A stretch of DNA of 46,237 nucleotides, taken from NCBI GenBank assembly GCA_040223615.1, contig JAVKFY010000057.1, forward strand, positions 1-46,237. Direction: 5' to 3'. The position numbers were made by a program, and so were the translations under genes. Within the stretch, counting starts at the first letter, position 1, and each line of letters starts with the position of its first letter. The notes under the pieces are model-generated. The model ran no database searches and had not been told where the DNA came from. It was given only the letters and a program-made list of their open reading frames with translations. The stretch is from JAVKFY01 sp040223615. GTDB lineage: Bacteria > Pseudomonadota > Alphaproteobacteria > GCA-2731375. Positions 33,070 through 41,991 of the stretch are shown here, piece by piece.

Positions 33070-34644
33070 CTAATCGTCGGTGCGCTGCCAGAGTTCGAAC
33101 CGAGGCGTGTCCTCGACCTTCGCGTAGCGGCCGGTCAGGAAGGCTTCGATTTTCGGATGCAGCGCGAGGATCGCCCAGCTGTCCAGGTTTCGCCCGGTCA
33201 CCATCGGCGTCGCATCGCCCTTCTGCACCACGACGTGCGCCGGCGGCGCTTGCCTCAAGCGACCTAGCAGATCGTCCGTGTAGCGCCCGTCGTAATACGT
33301 CACGGCGAACGGCCAGGCATAGGGATAGCGATAGGCCGGCGACGCGTCCTGCAGGAAATACAGCGTCGTCTCGTAGCCCCAGACGAAGAACGGCGCCCGG
33401 GCGGCCCGGTATCCGGTCAGGACATCGCTGAACGCCAACGTCTCCACGAAACTGAAATCGCGGTCGCCGGGATACTTGGCCCACTGCGCGCGTAGCGTCG
33501 TGCCGCGGCCGACATCGACCGCGAGGCTCAGGTTGCGCTTGAACCCCGGCGTGGCCAAGACGATCAGCGCGAGGCCGGTGGCCAGGGCGTAGCGCATCAC
33601 GCCCGTGCGCTGCCGCACCGCGCGCAGCATGAAGTCGACGGCGACGCCGAAGAACAGCGCGTACGCGATGATCATCGGCCCGAAGTGATACGGGATCGCC
33701 TTGCCCTGCGCCGCGCCCGACATCCAGAAGCCGAGCAGCACCAGCAGGGTCGCGACCGCGAACAGCGACGCCCGCCGGGCGAACAGCCCTCGCACGACAA
33801 GCGCCGCGCCGACGATCACCAGGACCGATGCGGACTCCGCCTGGATCAGGATATCGAGCGGCCGCAGCAGGAACAGCACCGGCGAAGTTGAACCGCCCGC
33901 CACATAGCCACCGAGATAAAGCTGAATCTCGACGAACGCCGACATGACGCCGGTGACGGCGAGCAATGAAACCAGCAATGCGACGAAGACGGCGCCTCCC
34001 GCCACGAAGGCGAGCAGATCGGTCCGGTAGAAGCGTGCTTCACTCGTGTTGCAGAGCGCCGGCGCGAAGATCACCAGGCCGGCCGCGGCGACCGTGTACT
34101 TCAGGCCGAAGGCCACGCCCATCAGCAGGCCGGCGCCGAAGATCAGGGCCGCTCTCGACGCGCCCGACCCGCGTCGCCATGCCGATGCGAGCAGCCACAG
34201 GGCGGCGACGACCGCGAAGGCGGCCCAGGTATCGGTTTGCGCGGTGTACCAGTAGCCCTGCGCGTAGTAGATCACCGGCAGGCCGACGGCGGCGCCAAGT
34301 GCACCGCCACGCGACTGCCGCAAGCGCAGGACGATGCCGGCCAACAGCGCTGCGCAGCCCATTACCAGCAGCACGTCGAGCGCCCGGATCGCATGAACAT
34401 TGTGGCCGAACAGTTCGAGCGCCAGCCAGTGCACGGCCGTGGTCAGCGGCGGCTTGATGTTATAGACGTCGCGATAGACCGCGTGCCCGTCGCGCAGCGC
34501 GGCGGCGATGGTCGCATGGATGCCCTGGTCGCGGCCGAATGGATAGAACAGCGCGTGCACGCCGAACAGCAGCGGTGCCGCAGCCGCCGCCAGATAGAAC
34601 ACCGGGCCGGCCGGCTTGCGTTCGTCAGTCGGGTTCAAGGACAT
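33070..34644 (-). CDS. Multi-pass membrane glycosyltransferase-like protein (GT-C fold, ArnT/GT39-like)
   Basis: The 524-residue protein has about ten to twelve hydrophobic segments over residues 15-370 and a soluble C-terminal part. An acidic residue in the first periplasmic loop (Asp39 in FGRDQGIHA), followed by a DGHAVYRDVYNIKPPL block, is the usual signature of lipid-linked sugar transferases (ArnT, PMT, GT39). That would put its activity on the periplasmic face with a polyprenyl-phosphate sugar donor. The acceptor is unknown and no cell-envelope genes are adjacent. The ATG at 34644 is preferred; a GTG at 34656 is also in frame. Confidence 0.65.
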   Translation of the reverse strand: MSLNPTDERKPAGPVFYLAAAAAPLLFGVHALFYPFGRDQGIHATIAAALRDGHAVYRDVYNIKPPLTTAVHWLALELFGHNVHAIRALDVLLVMGCAALLAGIVLRLRQSRGGALGAAVGLPVIYYAQGYWYTAQTDTWAAFAVVAALWLLASAWRRGSGASRAALIFGAGLLMGVAFGLKYTVAAAGLVIFAPALCNTSEARFYRTDLLAFVAGGAVFVALLVSLLAVTGVMSAFVEIQLYLGGYVAGGSTSPVLFLLRPLDILIQAESASVLVIVGAALVVRGLFARRASLFAVATLLVLLGFWMSGAAQGKAIPYHFGPMIIAYALFFGVAVDFMLRAVRQRTGVMRYALATGLALIVLATPGFKRNLSLAVDVGRGTTLRAQWAKYPGDRDFSFVETLAFSDVLTGYRAARAPFFVWGYETTLYFLQDASPAYRYPYAWPFAVTYYDGRYTDDLLGRLRQAPPAHVVVQKGDATPMVTGRNLDSWAILALHPKIEAFLTGRYAKVEDTPRFELWQRTDD

Positions 34645-34790
34645 CGATCCAGGCACGCATCGTGGTCAACTAGCATGCCATAGCTTGTCGGCCGGTTACC
34701 GCCCGGGCGAACGTGCCGATTGTAGGTCCCGCGGCGGCCTGACACACTGCGCCTTCGCGCACCTGCCGCCCGCACCGGAGTTCCCGCATC
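34645..34790. promoter_or_regulatory. Divergent region upstream of hyuA-like and membrane-protein genes
   Basis: This 146 bp gap separates the two divergent starts, so it should carry promoters for both. A GGAG lies just before the GTG of the plus-strand gene. I see no repeat or palindrome here that I would name. Confidence 0.35.
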
Positions 34791-36866
34791 GTGACTGCCC
34801 GAGCCGCCCGACTGGCCGTCGATATCGGCGGCACCTTCACCGACGTCGCCCTTGAGGCCGGCGGCGCGCTCCGTACGCGCAAGGTGCTGACCACGCCCCG
34901 CGCCCCGGAAGAAGGCGTGATGCAGGCGATCGCGGCGGTGATGCCCGAAGCGGGCGTCCAGCCCGCCGATATAGCGCTGGTCATCCACGGCACCACGCTG
35001 GCGACCAACGCCATCATCGAGCGCAAGGGCGCCAAGACCGCGCTGATCGTCACCGAGGGATTTCGCGACTCGGTGGAAATGGCCTACGAGAACCGCTTCG
35101 AGCAGTACGACATCGACGTGGAGAAGCCACAACCGCTGGTGCCGCGCTATCTGCGGCTGCCGGTTACCGAACGGCTGAACGCGGCCGGCGAGGTGCTGGT
35201 GCCGCTGGACGAGGCGTCGGTCGAGGCCCTGGTCCCGACCCTGAGGAAACATGGCGTGGAGAGCGTTGCCGTCGGTCTGCTGCATGCCTATGCCAATGGC
35301 GCGCACGAGGCCCGGATCGGCGAGATGCTGCGCGCCGCGCTGCCCGACATCTGGATCAGCCTGGCCAGCGAGGTCTCGCCGGAGATCCGCGAATACGAGC
35401 GCCAGTCGACGGTCTGTGCCAATGCCTACGTGCAGCCGCTGATGGCGAACTATCTCGGCCGGCTGGACGAGCAATTGAAGGCGCAGGGCTTCGCCTGCCC
35501 GCTGTTCATGATGATGTCGGGCGGCGGCCTGACCACGGTTGAGACGGCGCGTCGCTTTCCGATCCGCCTGGTCGAGAGCGGGCCGGCCGGCGGCGCCATC
35601 CTGGCCAGCCAGGTCGCCATGGAATGCGGTCTGGACGAGGTGCTGTCCTTCGACATGGGCGGCACCACCGCCAAGATCTGCCTGATCGACGACGGACGGC
35701 CGCAGGCCAGCAGGGTATTCGAGGTCGATCGCGTGCACCGCTTCACCAAGGGCTCCGGCCTGCCGCTGCGCATTCCGGTGATCGAGATGGTCGAGATCGG
35801 CGCCGGCGGCGGGTCCATCGCCCGGCTCGACGCGCTGAGCCGGATCGGCGTCGGCCCGGACAGCGCCGGCTCCGAACCCGGCCCGGCCTGCTACGGTCGC
35901 GGCGGTAGCGAGCCGACAGTCACCGACGCCGACGTGGTGCTGGGCCGGATCGACCCGGCGAGCTTCGCCGGCGGCGCGGTGGCGCTGGACGTGGAGGCCT
36001 CGGCCGCGGCACTGGCCAACGCGATCGGCGACAAGCTGAACCTGGACCGGCCGCTGGCCGCGTTCGGCGTCTCCGAGGTGGTCGACGAGAACATGGCCAA
36101 CGCGGCGCGCGTGCACGCCATCGAGCGCGGCAAGGATGTCGCCAGCCGGGCGCTGGTCGCCTTCGGCGGCGCCGCGCCGCTGCACGCCGCGCGGCTGGCG
36201 GAGAAGCTCAATATCGACACCGTCATCGTGCCGACTGGCGCCGGGGTCGGCTCGGCCATCGGTTTCCTGCGCGCGCCGGTCGGCTACGAGGTCGTGCGCA
36301 GCCGCTACACCCGGTTGTCCAGCTTCGATCTCGACGGCGTGAACGAGATGTTCGCGGCGATGCAGGCCGAGGCCCGCGAGATCGTCGAGCAGGGCGCACA
36401 GGGCCAGCCCATCACCGAAAGCCGTATCTGCTACATGCGCTATGTCGGCCAGGGCCACGAGATCGATGTCGCCGTCCCGGTGCGCGCTCTCGACACCGAC
36501 GACGTCGCCGACCTGCAGACGGCGTTCGATGCCCGCTATACCGAGCTCTACGGCCGCACCATCCCCGGCGTCGACGTGGAGATACTGACCTGGGCCAGCC
36601 AGGTCACCACCGAACCGCCGCGCCCTGAGCCGGCGCCCGCGGCACCCGCCGCCGCCGCGCCGGACCCGCGTGGCCGGGCGCGCCTGTTCGACCCGGGCCG
36701 CACCGACTATGTCGACGTGCCGGTCTACCGCCGCGACGACCTGGCCAAGGGCGCATCGGTGGGCGGCCCGTGCCTGATCACCGAGGACCAGACCACCACC
36801 GTCGTCGCCGCCGGCTTCACGGCCAGCGTCGACGGGCTCGGCTATCTCGTGCTGGCGCGCGGCTAG
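34791..36866 (+). CDS. Hydantoinase/oxoprolinase family protein, HyuA-type subunit
   Basis: The 691-residue protein has the HyuA order: an N-terminal ASKHA block with DIGGTFTDVAL from residue 11, HGTTLATNAIIERKGAKTALI, NRFEQYDIDVEKP, and the second domain with SFDMGGTTAKICLID and GAGGGSIARLD. The C-terminal third is less conserved. Family members hydrolyse hydantoins, 5-oxoproline or related cyclic amides with ATP and usually work with a HyuB subunit; none is adjacent. The gene starts at GTG 34791 behind GGAG, and an MFS gene follows after 10 bp, suggesting an uptake and use pair. Confidence 0.85.
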   Translation: MTARAARLAVDIGGTFTDVALEAGGALRTRKVLTTPRAPEEGVMQAIAAVMPEAGVQPADIALVIHGTTLATNAIIERKGAKTALIVTEGFRDSVEMAYENRFEQYDIDVEKPQPLVPRYLRLPVTERLNAAGEVLVPLDEASVEALVPTLRKHGVESVAVGLLHAYANGAHEARIGEMLRAALPDIWISLASEVSPEIREYERQSTVCANAYVQPLMANYLGRLDEQLKAQGFACPLFMMMSGGGLTTVETARRFPIRLVESGPAGGAILASQVAMECGLDEVLSFDMGGTTAKICLIDDGRPQASRVFEVDRVHRFTKGSGLPLRIPVIEMVEIGAGGGSIARLDALSRIGVGPDSAGSEPGPACYGRGGSEPTVTDADVVLGRIDPASFAGGAVALDVEASAAALANAIGDKLNLDRPLAAFGVSEVVDENMANAARVHAIERGKDVASRALVAFGGAAPLHAARLAEKLNIDTVIVPTGAGVGSAIGFLRAPVGYEVVRSRYTRLSSFDLDGVNEMFAAMQAEAREIVEQGAQGQPITESRICYMRYVGQGHEIDVAVPVRALDTDDVADLQTAFDARYTELYGRTIPGVDVEILTWASQVTTEPPRPEPAPAAPAAAAPDPRGRARLFDPGRTDYVDVPVYRRDDLAKGASVGGPCLITEDQTTTVVAAGFTASVDGLGYLVLARG

Positions 36867-36876
36867 GTCCGCCTTC

Positions 36877-38106
36877 ATGCCCGACGACGCGGCCGCCCGC
36901 GAGAACCGCCTGCGCTACGCCGTGCTGGTGGCCTCGCTGCTGTTCATCACCATCGGCACCGGCAGCATCTACTTCATCGTGGTCGCGCTGAAGCTGGTCA
37001 GCGCCGAGTTCGATTGGCCGCGCGCGGTGCCGTCGATCGCCTACTCGGTGCAGTATTTCGGCGGCGGCATCGGCGGCATCCTGATGGGCCACTGGGCCGA
37101 CCGGGCCGGCATGGGCTGGCCGGCGCTTGTGGGCGGCACGATGATCGGTCTGGGCGCGATACTGACCAGCGCGATCTCCGAGCCATGGCACCTGTTCTTC
37201 ATCTACGGCGTGATGATGGGCGTGTTCGGCCGCTCCACGCTGTTCTCCCCGCTGATGGCCAACATCACCCGCTGGTTCGACCACAAGAAGAGCATGGCGG
37301 TCGGCATCGTCGGCTCCGGCCAGGGGTTGGCCGGCGCGCTGTGGCCGCCGATCTTCCAGTACTTCTTCGGCACCATCGGCTGGCGCCAGACGGCGATCTG
37401 GTACGGCGCCTTCGTGCTGGCGACCCTGGTGCCCCTGGTGCTGATCCTGCGCCACCGCGCGCCAGTGCCGACACCGGCGCCCGCCCCGCCGGTGAGCCAG
37501 GGCGCCGCGCCGCGCGTTCCACGGGTGCTGTCCCCACTGCAGATGCAGGCCACCTTGTGTTGCGCGGCGATCGGCTGTTGCGTGGCGATGTCGCTGCCGC
37601 TGGCGCACATCGCCGCGCATGTCAGCGACCTGGGCTACGACCCGGCGCGCGGCGCGGAGATCTTGTCGATCATGCTGGCCTGCGCCACCGCCAGCAGCTT
37701 CTTCGGCGTCGGCTTCCTGGGCCAGCGCTTCGGCGGCCTGCGCGCGATCTTCGTGTTCTCGACCATGCAGGCGCTGTTCCTGGGTGTGCTGGCCTTCGTC
37801 GACGGTCTGGCGTCGATCTACCTCACCGCCGCCCTGTTCGGCATCGGCTATGGCGGCATCCTGCCGTGCTACCCGGTGATCGTGCGCGAACACCTGCCGT
37901 CGGCCGAGGCCGGCCGGCGCACCGGGCTGGTGATCCTGTTCGCCGGCGGCGGCATGGCGATCGGCGCTTGGCTCGGCGGCGCGGTGTTCGACATGACCGG
38001 CGCCTACCGCAACGCCTTCCTGATCGGCGTCGGCTTCAACCTGGCCAACCTGGCGATCATTGGCTCGCTGATCTTCAGGACGCGGCTGCGGCCGGCACCG
38101 GCTTGA
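36877..38106 (+). CDS. MFS transporter (oxalate/formate antiporter/monocarboxylate type)
   Basis: The 409-residue protein has about twelve membrane segments, with a Pro-rich cytoplasmic linker (PVPTPAPAPPVSQ, about 190-205) between the halves. Its SIAYSVQYFGGGIGGILMGHWADRAG and MMGVFGRSTLFSPLMANITRWFDHKKSMAVGI stretches match the monocarboxylate/oxalate-formate antiporter families. It would move a small carboxylate or amide across the inner membrane. It follows the HyuA-like gene by 10 bp and probably supplies its substrate. It ends 4 bp from a convergent GNAT gene. Confidence 0.82.
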   Translation: MPDDAAARENRLRYAVLVASLLFITIGTGSIYFIVVALKLVSAEFDWPRAVPSIAYSVQYFGGGIGGILMGHWADRAGMGWPALVGGTMIGLGAILTSAISEPWHLFFIYGVMMGVFGRSTLFSPLMANITRWFDHKKSMAVGIVGSGQGLAGALWPPIFQYFFGTIGWRQTAIWYGAFVLATLVPLVLILRHRAPVPTPAPAPPVSQGAAPRVPRVLSPLQMQATLCCAAIGCCVAMSLPLAHIAAHVSDLGYDPARGAEILSIMLACATASSFFGVGFLGQRFGGLRAIFVFSTMQALFLGVLAFVDGLASIYLTAALFGIGYGGILPCYPVIVREHLPSAEAGRRTGLVILFAGGGMAIGAWLGGAVFDMTGAYRNAFLIGVGFNLANLAIIGSLIFRTRLRPAPA

Positions 38107-38110
38107 GCGG

Positions 38111-38644
38111 TTAGCCAACGAGGTCCAGTGTGTATTTGGTCTTTGCGATCGTCGCCTGGCGCGGATTCGACCAGACCGCGGCATCCTCCCGCCACCGAAA
38201 GCCGAGCTTGCGCAGCACCCGGCCGGAAGCGGGGTTATCGGCGGCGTGGCCGGCGACCAGCCGGCGCAGACGTAACGTGTCGCGCGCGAAATCGACCAGG
38301 GCGGCGCCCGCCTCGCTGGCAAAGCCCCTACCCCACCAGGGCTCATCCAGCCAGTACCCGAGTTCGCCCTGGTCGCCTTCGATCGTATCGATGTCGGCGC
38401 AGCCGACGATCGCGTCGTCGCAGATAACCGAGAAGCGGTAGGCCCGCCCGGCGCTCCACTCGGTCTCATGGCCGGCAAGCCAGTGCCGCATATCATCGAG
38501 CGACGACGGAAAAGTCGCCGCCGCCAGGTTGCGCGTCACGTTCCAGTTCGCCTGGATCTCGGCCAGTCGCGGCGCGTCGGCCGGCGCGAGGCGCCGCAAG
38601 CGCAGCCGCGACGTCTCGATGATGACGTCGAGCGGCCCCCGCAC
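38111..38644 (-). CDS. GNAT family N-acetyltransferase (RimJ/RimL type)
   Basis: The 177-residue protein begins with IETSRLRLRRLAPADA, the RimJ/RimL start, and has ELGYWLDEPWWGRGFASEAGAALVDFA, in which the acetyl-CoA loop is GRGFASEA, then NPASGRVLRKLGFRW. These proteins acetylate the N-terminus of ribosomal or other proteins or small amines; the target is unknown. The GTG at 38644 is the best start, with no strong ribosome binding site. It follows the GST gene by nine bases. Confidence 0.82.
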   Translation of the reverse strand: MRGPLDVIIETSRLRLRRLAPADAPRLAEIQANWNVTRNLAAATFPSSLDDMRHWLAGHETEWSAGRAYRFSVICDDAIVGCADIDTIEGDQGELGYWLDEPWWGRGFASEAGAALVDFARDTLRLRRLVAGHAADNPASGRVLRKLGFRWREDAAVWSNPRQATIAKTKYTLDLVG

Positions 38645-38653
38645 CGGTACCGC

Positions 38654-39487
38654 TCAGTCGAAGTCGGCGGCCGAGTGGCGCTCCGGCATCTGTTCTTCTT
38701 CCGGGCCGCTCAGCTTGTTGACGCGCCGACCGCGCTTGACCGCCGGGCGGGCCTCGATCTCCTGACACCAGCGCTGCACGTTCTTGTAGCTGGCGACGTC
38801 GAGGAACTTCGCCGCCTCGTAGCCGTTGTGCACCGCCAGGGCGCCATACCAGGCGTAGTTGGCGATGTCGGCGATTGTGTACTCGTCGCCACACAGGAAG
38901 CGCTTGCCCTCCAATGCCTTGTCGACGACGTCGAGCAGGCGCTTGGTCTCCATGGTGAAGCGGTTGATCGGATACTCGTAGCGCTCCGGCGCGTAGGCGT
39001 AGAAATGGCCGAAACCGCCGCCGATATAGGGCGCGCTGCCCATCTGGAAGAACAGCCAGCACAGGCACTCGGTGCGCCCCGCGTGGTCCTTGGGGATGAA
39101 GGCGCCGAACTTCTCCGCCAGGTAGAGCAGCATGGCGCCAGACTCGAACAGCCGCGTCGGCGGGTTGGTCGAACGGTCGAGCAGCGCCGGGATCTTCGAG
39201 TTCGGGTTGATGGCAACGAAGCCGGAGCCGAACTGGTCGCCCTCGCCGATGCGGATCGGCCAGGCGTCGTACTCGGCGTCGTGGCCGGCCTCCAGCAGTT
39301 CCTCCAGCAGCACCGTCACCTTGATGCCGTTCGGGGTCGCCAGCGAGTAGAGCTGCAGCGGATGCTCGCCGACGGGGAGCTCCTTTTCGGTCTGCGCGCC
39401 CGAGGTTGGCCGGTTGATACTGGCGAAGCGGCCGCCGCTTTCCTTGTCCCAGGTCCAAACCTCGGGTGGTGTGTAAGTGTCGCTCAT
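38654..39487 (-). CDS. Glutathione S-transferase, YghU-like (nu class)
   Basis: The 277-residue protein starts with an extended segment, then a thioredoxin-fold domain (LYSLATPNGIKVTVLLEELLE, ALLDRSTNPPTRLFESGAMLLYLAEK with the ESGA glutathione-binding motif) and an all-helical C-terminal domain. The length and the N-terminal extension fit YghU and related disulfide-bond reductases. The ATG at 39487 is chosen; sequence upstream in the same frame has no family similarity. A 130 bp gap before the next gene probably holds its promoter. Confidence 0.84.
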   Translation of the reverse strand: MSDTYTPPEVWTWDKESGGRFASINRPTSGAQTEKELPVGEHPLQLYSLATPNGIKVTVLLEELLEAGHDAEYDAWPIRIGEGDQFGSGFVAINPNSKIPALLDRSTNPPTRLFESGAMLLYLAEKFGAFIPKDHAGRTECLCWLFFQMGSAPYIGGGFGHFYAYAPERYEYPINRFTMETKRLLDVVDKALEGKRFLCGDEYTIADIANYAWYGALAVHNGYEAAKFLDVASYKNVQRWCQEIEARPAVKRGRRVNKLSGPEEEQMPERHSAADFD

Positions 39488-39617
39488 GCGTGAAAATTTC
39501 CTGTTCTGGGGTGCGCGAGGGCATCGGCCCGACGGACCGGCTGTCTGCGGAAATAGGTGGTACTGCACACAAGACTAGCGCGCTTCGGCCGTTGCACCAA
39601 CGGCAACGTCACGCCGG

Positions 39618-40871
39618 CTACGCGTCGCGGTGCGACAGCGCCTTCGCCGCGGTCAGCAGGCGGTATTTGGCCAGGCAACGTTCGGCCTCGCCCGACAAGG
39701 CCGCGCCGTTGTCGAGCGCGTCGAGGAACTGCTCCAGGACCATGAAGAAATGCTCCTCGCTGCCGGAACGCGCCGCCGCGGCGATCTCGATCCGGTAACC
39801 GTCCGCCACCGGGATGGCGTGGGCAAGGTCGCCGAGGGCCACGGCGAGCGCGGAGGGGTCGATGGCTTCGTCGGCGACGGCGTGCAGCGAGATGCGGGTC
39901 TCGCCCCCCGTCTCCGGGCCGGAGACGACACGGGCGGTGGCGCGGGTGCCGCGCAGCGTCGCGTAGCTGCTGTCGTCGCCGCCGGGGGCCTCGCGCAGTC
40001 CCCACAGCGCCTCCAGATCGACCGGCACGCCGCCGGCGGTGAAGGCGATGGCGGCATTGCAGAGCAGTGCCAGCTCGTCGGCCTCAACGTGCGGCGCCAG
40101 CTCCGGCGGAAAGTCGGCCAGCCCGGTGACCGCGGCGAAGACGTCGCGCGGCACCTGCGTCGGCCATTGCCGCGCGGAGATCAGCTCCAGCGCGCCGGGG
40201 GCCAGACCCTGGGCCTTGTCGACCATGTGGGTGGTGACGTCCATGATGCCTTCGCCCTGAACGTCGACGTCGAAATACCAGGGCGGGCGGACCAGCGGCG
40301 CGCCGTTCACAACCTTGTAGAGATGATGCGTGCTCTTCAGCTCGATCGCCGGTTGACCGTCCTCGCGACGCCACTGTCCGAAGACCTCGGGCGCGCCTGA
40401 GATCGCGGCCAGCACGCGGCCGGACGGGGCGTGCCGGTCGGCCATCAGCTCGATCAGCGGCGGCGGGCCGGCGAATACAGTCTCCAGGTGCGGCAGCTCG
40501 ACGGCATCGGTGAGCATCGGCTTGTCGGCCAGCACGGCGAAGCCGGCCTCGTGCAGGCGTCGAATGAGCGCGGCCTTGCCGGCATTGCGGCCGGCCACGA
40601 TGGCGATATCACCGGCTTTCTCGGCGGTGGCGCGGGCCAGCCAGTCCGGCCCGACGTACGTCACCAGGCGCCAGCGCGTTGGTGCCTCGGCGCGCGTATT
40701 GAAACTCTCGACCAGCGCCAGGAAGGCACGCACCTCCGGGCCTTCCGGCGCGTAGACATGCACGGTGTCGTCCAGGCGCGGATGGCGCCGGCGCATCGCC
40801 AGGGCGGCATGGAAGTGACCGGGCGCGGGTATTACCAGCCGGTGCTTGCCGTCGGTGCCCTGCACGCTCAC
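39618..40871 (-). CDS. Gfo/Idh/MocA-like oxidoreductase with a dedicated C-terminal domain
   Basis: The 417-residue protein has an N-terminal half with PGHFHAALAM, GRNAGKAALIRRLHEAGFAVLADKPML (Lys117 in the DKP motif), then a long C-terminal domain containing STHHLYKVVNG, VQGEGIMDVTTHMVD and HVEADELALLC. This matches the family annotated as putative oxidoreductase with a specialised C-terminal domain. The GxGxxG nucleotide motif near the N-terminus is degenerate, so NAD binding is uncertain. The start is GTG 40871 behind GGAGG, overlapping the stop of the upstream hydrolase gene. Confidence 0.7.
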   Translation of the reverse strand: MSVQGTDGKHRLVIPAPGHFHAALAMRRRHPRLDDTVHVYAPEGPEVRAFLALVESFNTRAEAPTRWRLVTYVGPDWLARATAEKAGDIAIVAGRNAGKAALIRRLHEAGFAVLADKPMLTDAVELPHLETVFAGPPPLIELMADRHAPSGRVLAAISGAPEVFGQWRREDGQPAIELKSTHHLYKVVNGAPLVRPPWYFDVDVQGEGIMDVTTHMVDKAQGLAPGALELISARQWPTQVPRDVFAAVTGLADFPPELAPHVEADELALLCNAAIAFTAGGVPVDLEALWGLREAPGGDDSSYATLRGTRATARVVSGPETGGETRISLHAVADEAIDPSALAVALGDLAHAIPVADGYRIEIAAAARSGSEEHFFMVLEQFLDALDNGAALSGEAERCLAKYRLLTAAKALSHRDA

Positions 40872-41980
40872 CTGACCGCCTCCCACCACGGATGATTGTC
40901 GATGGGCCGGGCGGCATCGACGGTCTCGCCGATCCGAGGCGTCAGCAGGGCAACGCCCTTCGGCGCGGCGGCGGCGATAGCGCGCCTGATCGGTTCGTCC
41001 CAGTCGTGCCGGGCCAGGTTGAAGGTGGCCCAGTGCACCGGCAGCATGCGCTTGCCGGCGACATCGATATGGACCTGCACCGATTGCTCCGGCGGCATGT
41101 GGATGTCGATCCAGCCCTGCCCTGGCCCGTACGAGCCGACCTTGATCACATTCACGTCGAACGGCCCGTATCTGTCGCCAATCTCCTTGAACAGCTTCGA
41201 ATAGCCGGAGTCGCCGCTATAGAAGACGCGGTGGTCCGGCCCCAGGATCGACCAGGAGGCCCACAGCGTGGCCTGGTAGTCGAACATGCCGCGCCCGGAA
41301 TAGTGCCGCGCCGGCGTGGCGACGATGGTCAGCGCGCCCAGCGTTTCCTCCTGCCACCAGTCCAGCTCGTGGATCTGCGCCGCCGGGATATCCCAGCGCG
41401 CCAGGAACGTGCCGGTGCCGAGCGGCACGAAGATATGCGTGCCCTGGCTGGCGAGATGAACCAGCGTCGCCTTGTCCATGTGGTCGTAGTGATTGTGCGA
41501 GATCACCACAGCGTCGATGCCGGTGACGTCTTCCAGCGCGATCGGCGGCGGATGGAAGCGCCGTGGCCCGAGCGACGAGAAAGGCGAGGCACGCTCCGAC
41601 AGCACCGGATCGATCATCACCCGGTGGCCGTCGATTTCCACCAGCACGCTGGCATGGCCCAGCCAGGTGGTGCGCAGGCCGGCCGGGGGCATGCCTTGCA
41701 GCCGTCCCGGATCGAGCGGGACAACCGGCGGCGGCGCCGGCGGCTCGCGCTGCTCGGGGCCGTAGAAGGTGCCGTAGACCGCGTCCCAGGTGATCTCGAA
41801 CGACGCCTCGGGTTCGACATTGACGAACACGCCCTCGCCATAGTTCGACGAGGCCTGGACGCGGCGCAGTCGCTCGCCCTCCAGGTGTGCGCCCAGCGAC
41901 CAGCCCAGCCAGACGACGGCGCCACCCAGGACGGCAATGACAAGCACCACGGCGACAAGGACCTTCTGCCAGCGTTTCAC
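40868..41980 (-). CDS. Membrane-anchored metallo-beta-lactamase-fold hydrolase
   Basis: The 370-residue protein has an N-terminal hydrophobic segment (about 7-28), then an MBL fold with HNHYDH at 162-167 for the di-metal site, ARHYSGRG, YSGDSGYS and PVHWATFNLARHDWDEP. The HxHxDH pattern and the FDYQATLWASW/SGDSGY layout fit the family of N-acylphosphatidylethanolamine phospholipase D-like and RomA-type proteins. It would be bound to the inner membrane facing the periplasm. The start is GTG 41980. It sits between cyclase and oxidoreductase genes, with stop and start overlapping on the downstream side. Confidence 0.82.
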   Translation of the reverse strand: MKRWQKVLVAVVLVIAVLGGAVVWLGWSLGAHLEGERLRRVQASSNYGEGVFVNVEPEASFEITWDAVYGTFYGPEQREPPAPPPVVPLDPGRLQGMPPAGLRTTWLGHASVLVEIDGHRVMIDPVLSERASPFSSLGPRRFHPPPIALEDVTGIDAVVISHNHYDHMDKATLVHLASQGTHIFVPLGTGTFLARWDIPAAQIHELDWWQEETLGALTIVATPARHYSGRGMFDYQATLWASWSILGPDHRVFYSGDSGYSKLFKEIGDRYGPFDVNVIKVGSYGPGQGWIDIHMPPEQSVQVHIDVAGKRMLPVHWATFNLARHDWDEPIRRAIAAAAPKGVALLTPRIGETVDAARPIDNHPWWEAVR

Positions 41981-41991
41981 GAGCCAAACGC

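Noticed and set aside
34635..36878. A 747-codon minus-strand frame opposite the HyuA-like gene
   Set aside because: It is a compositional shadow of hyuA; the plus-strand protein has clear ASKHA motifs.
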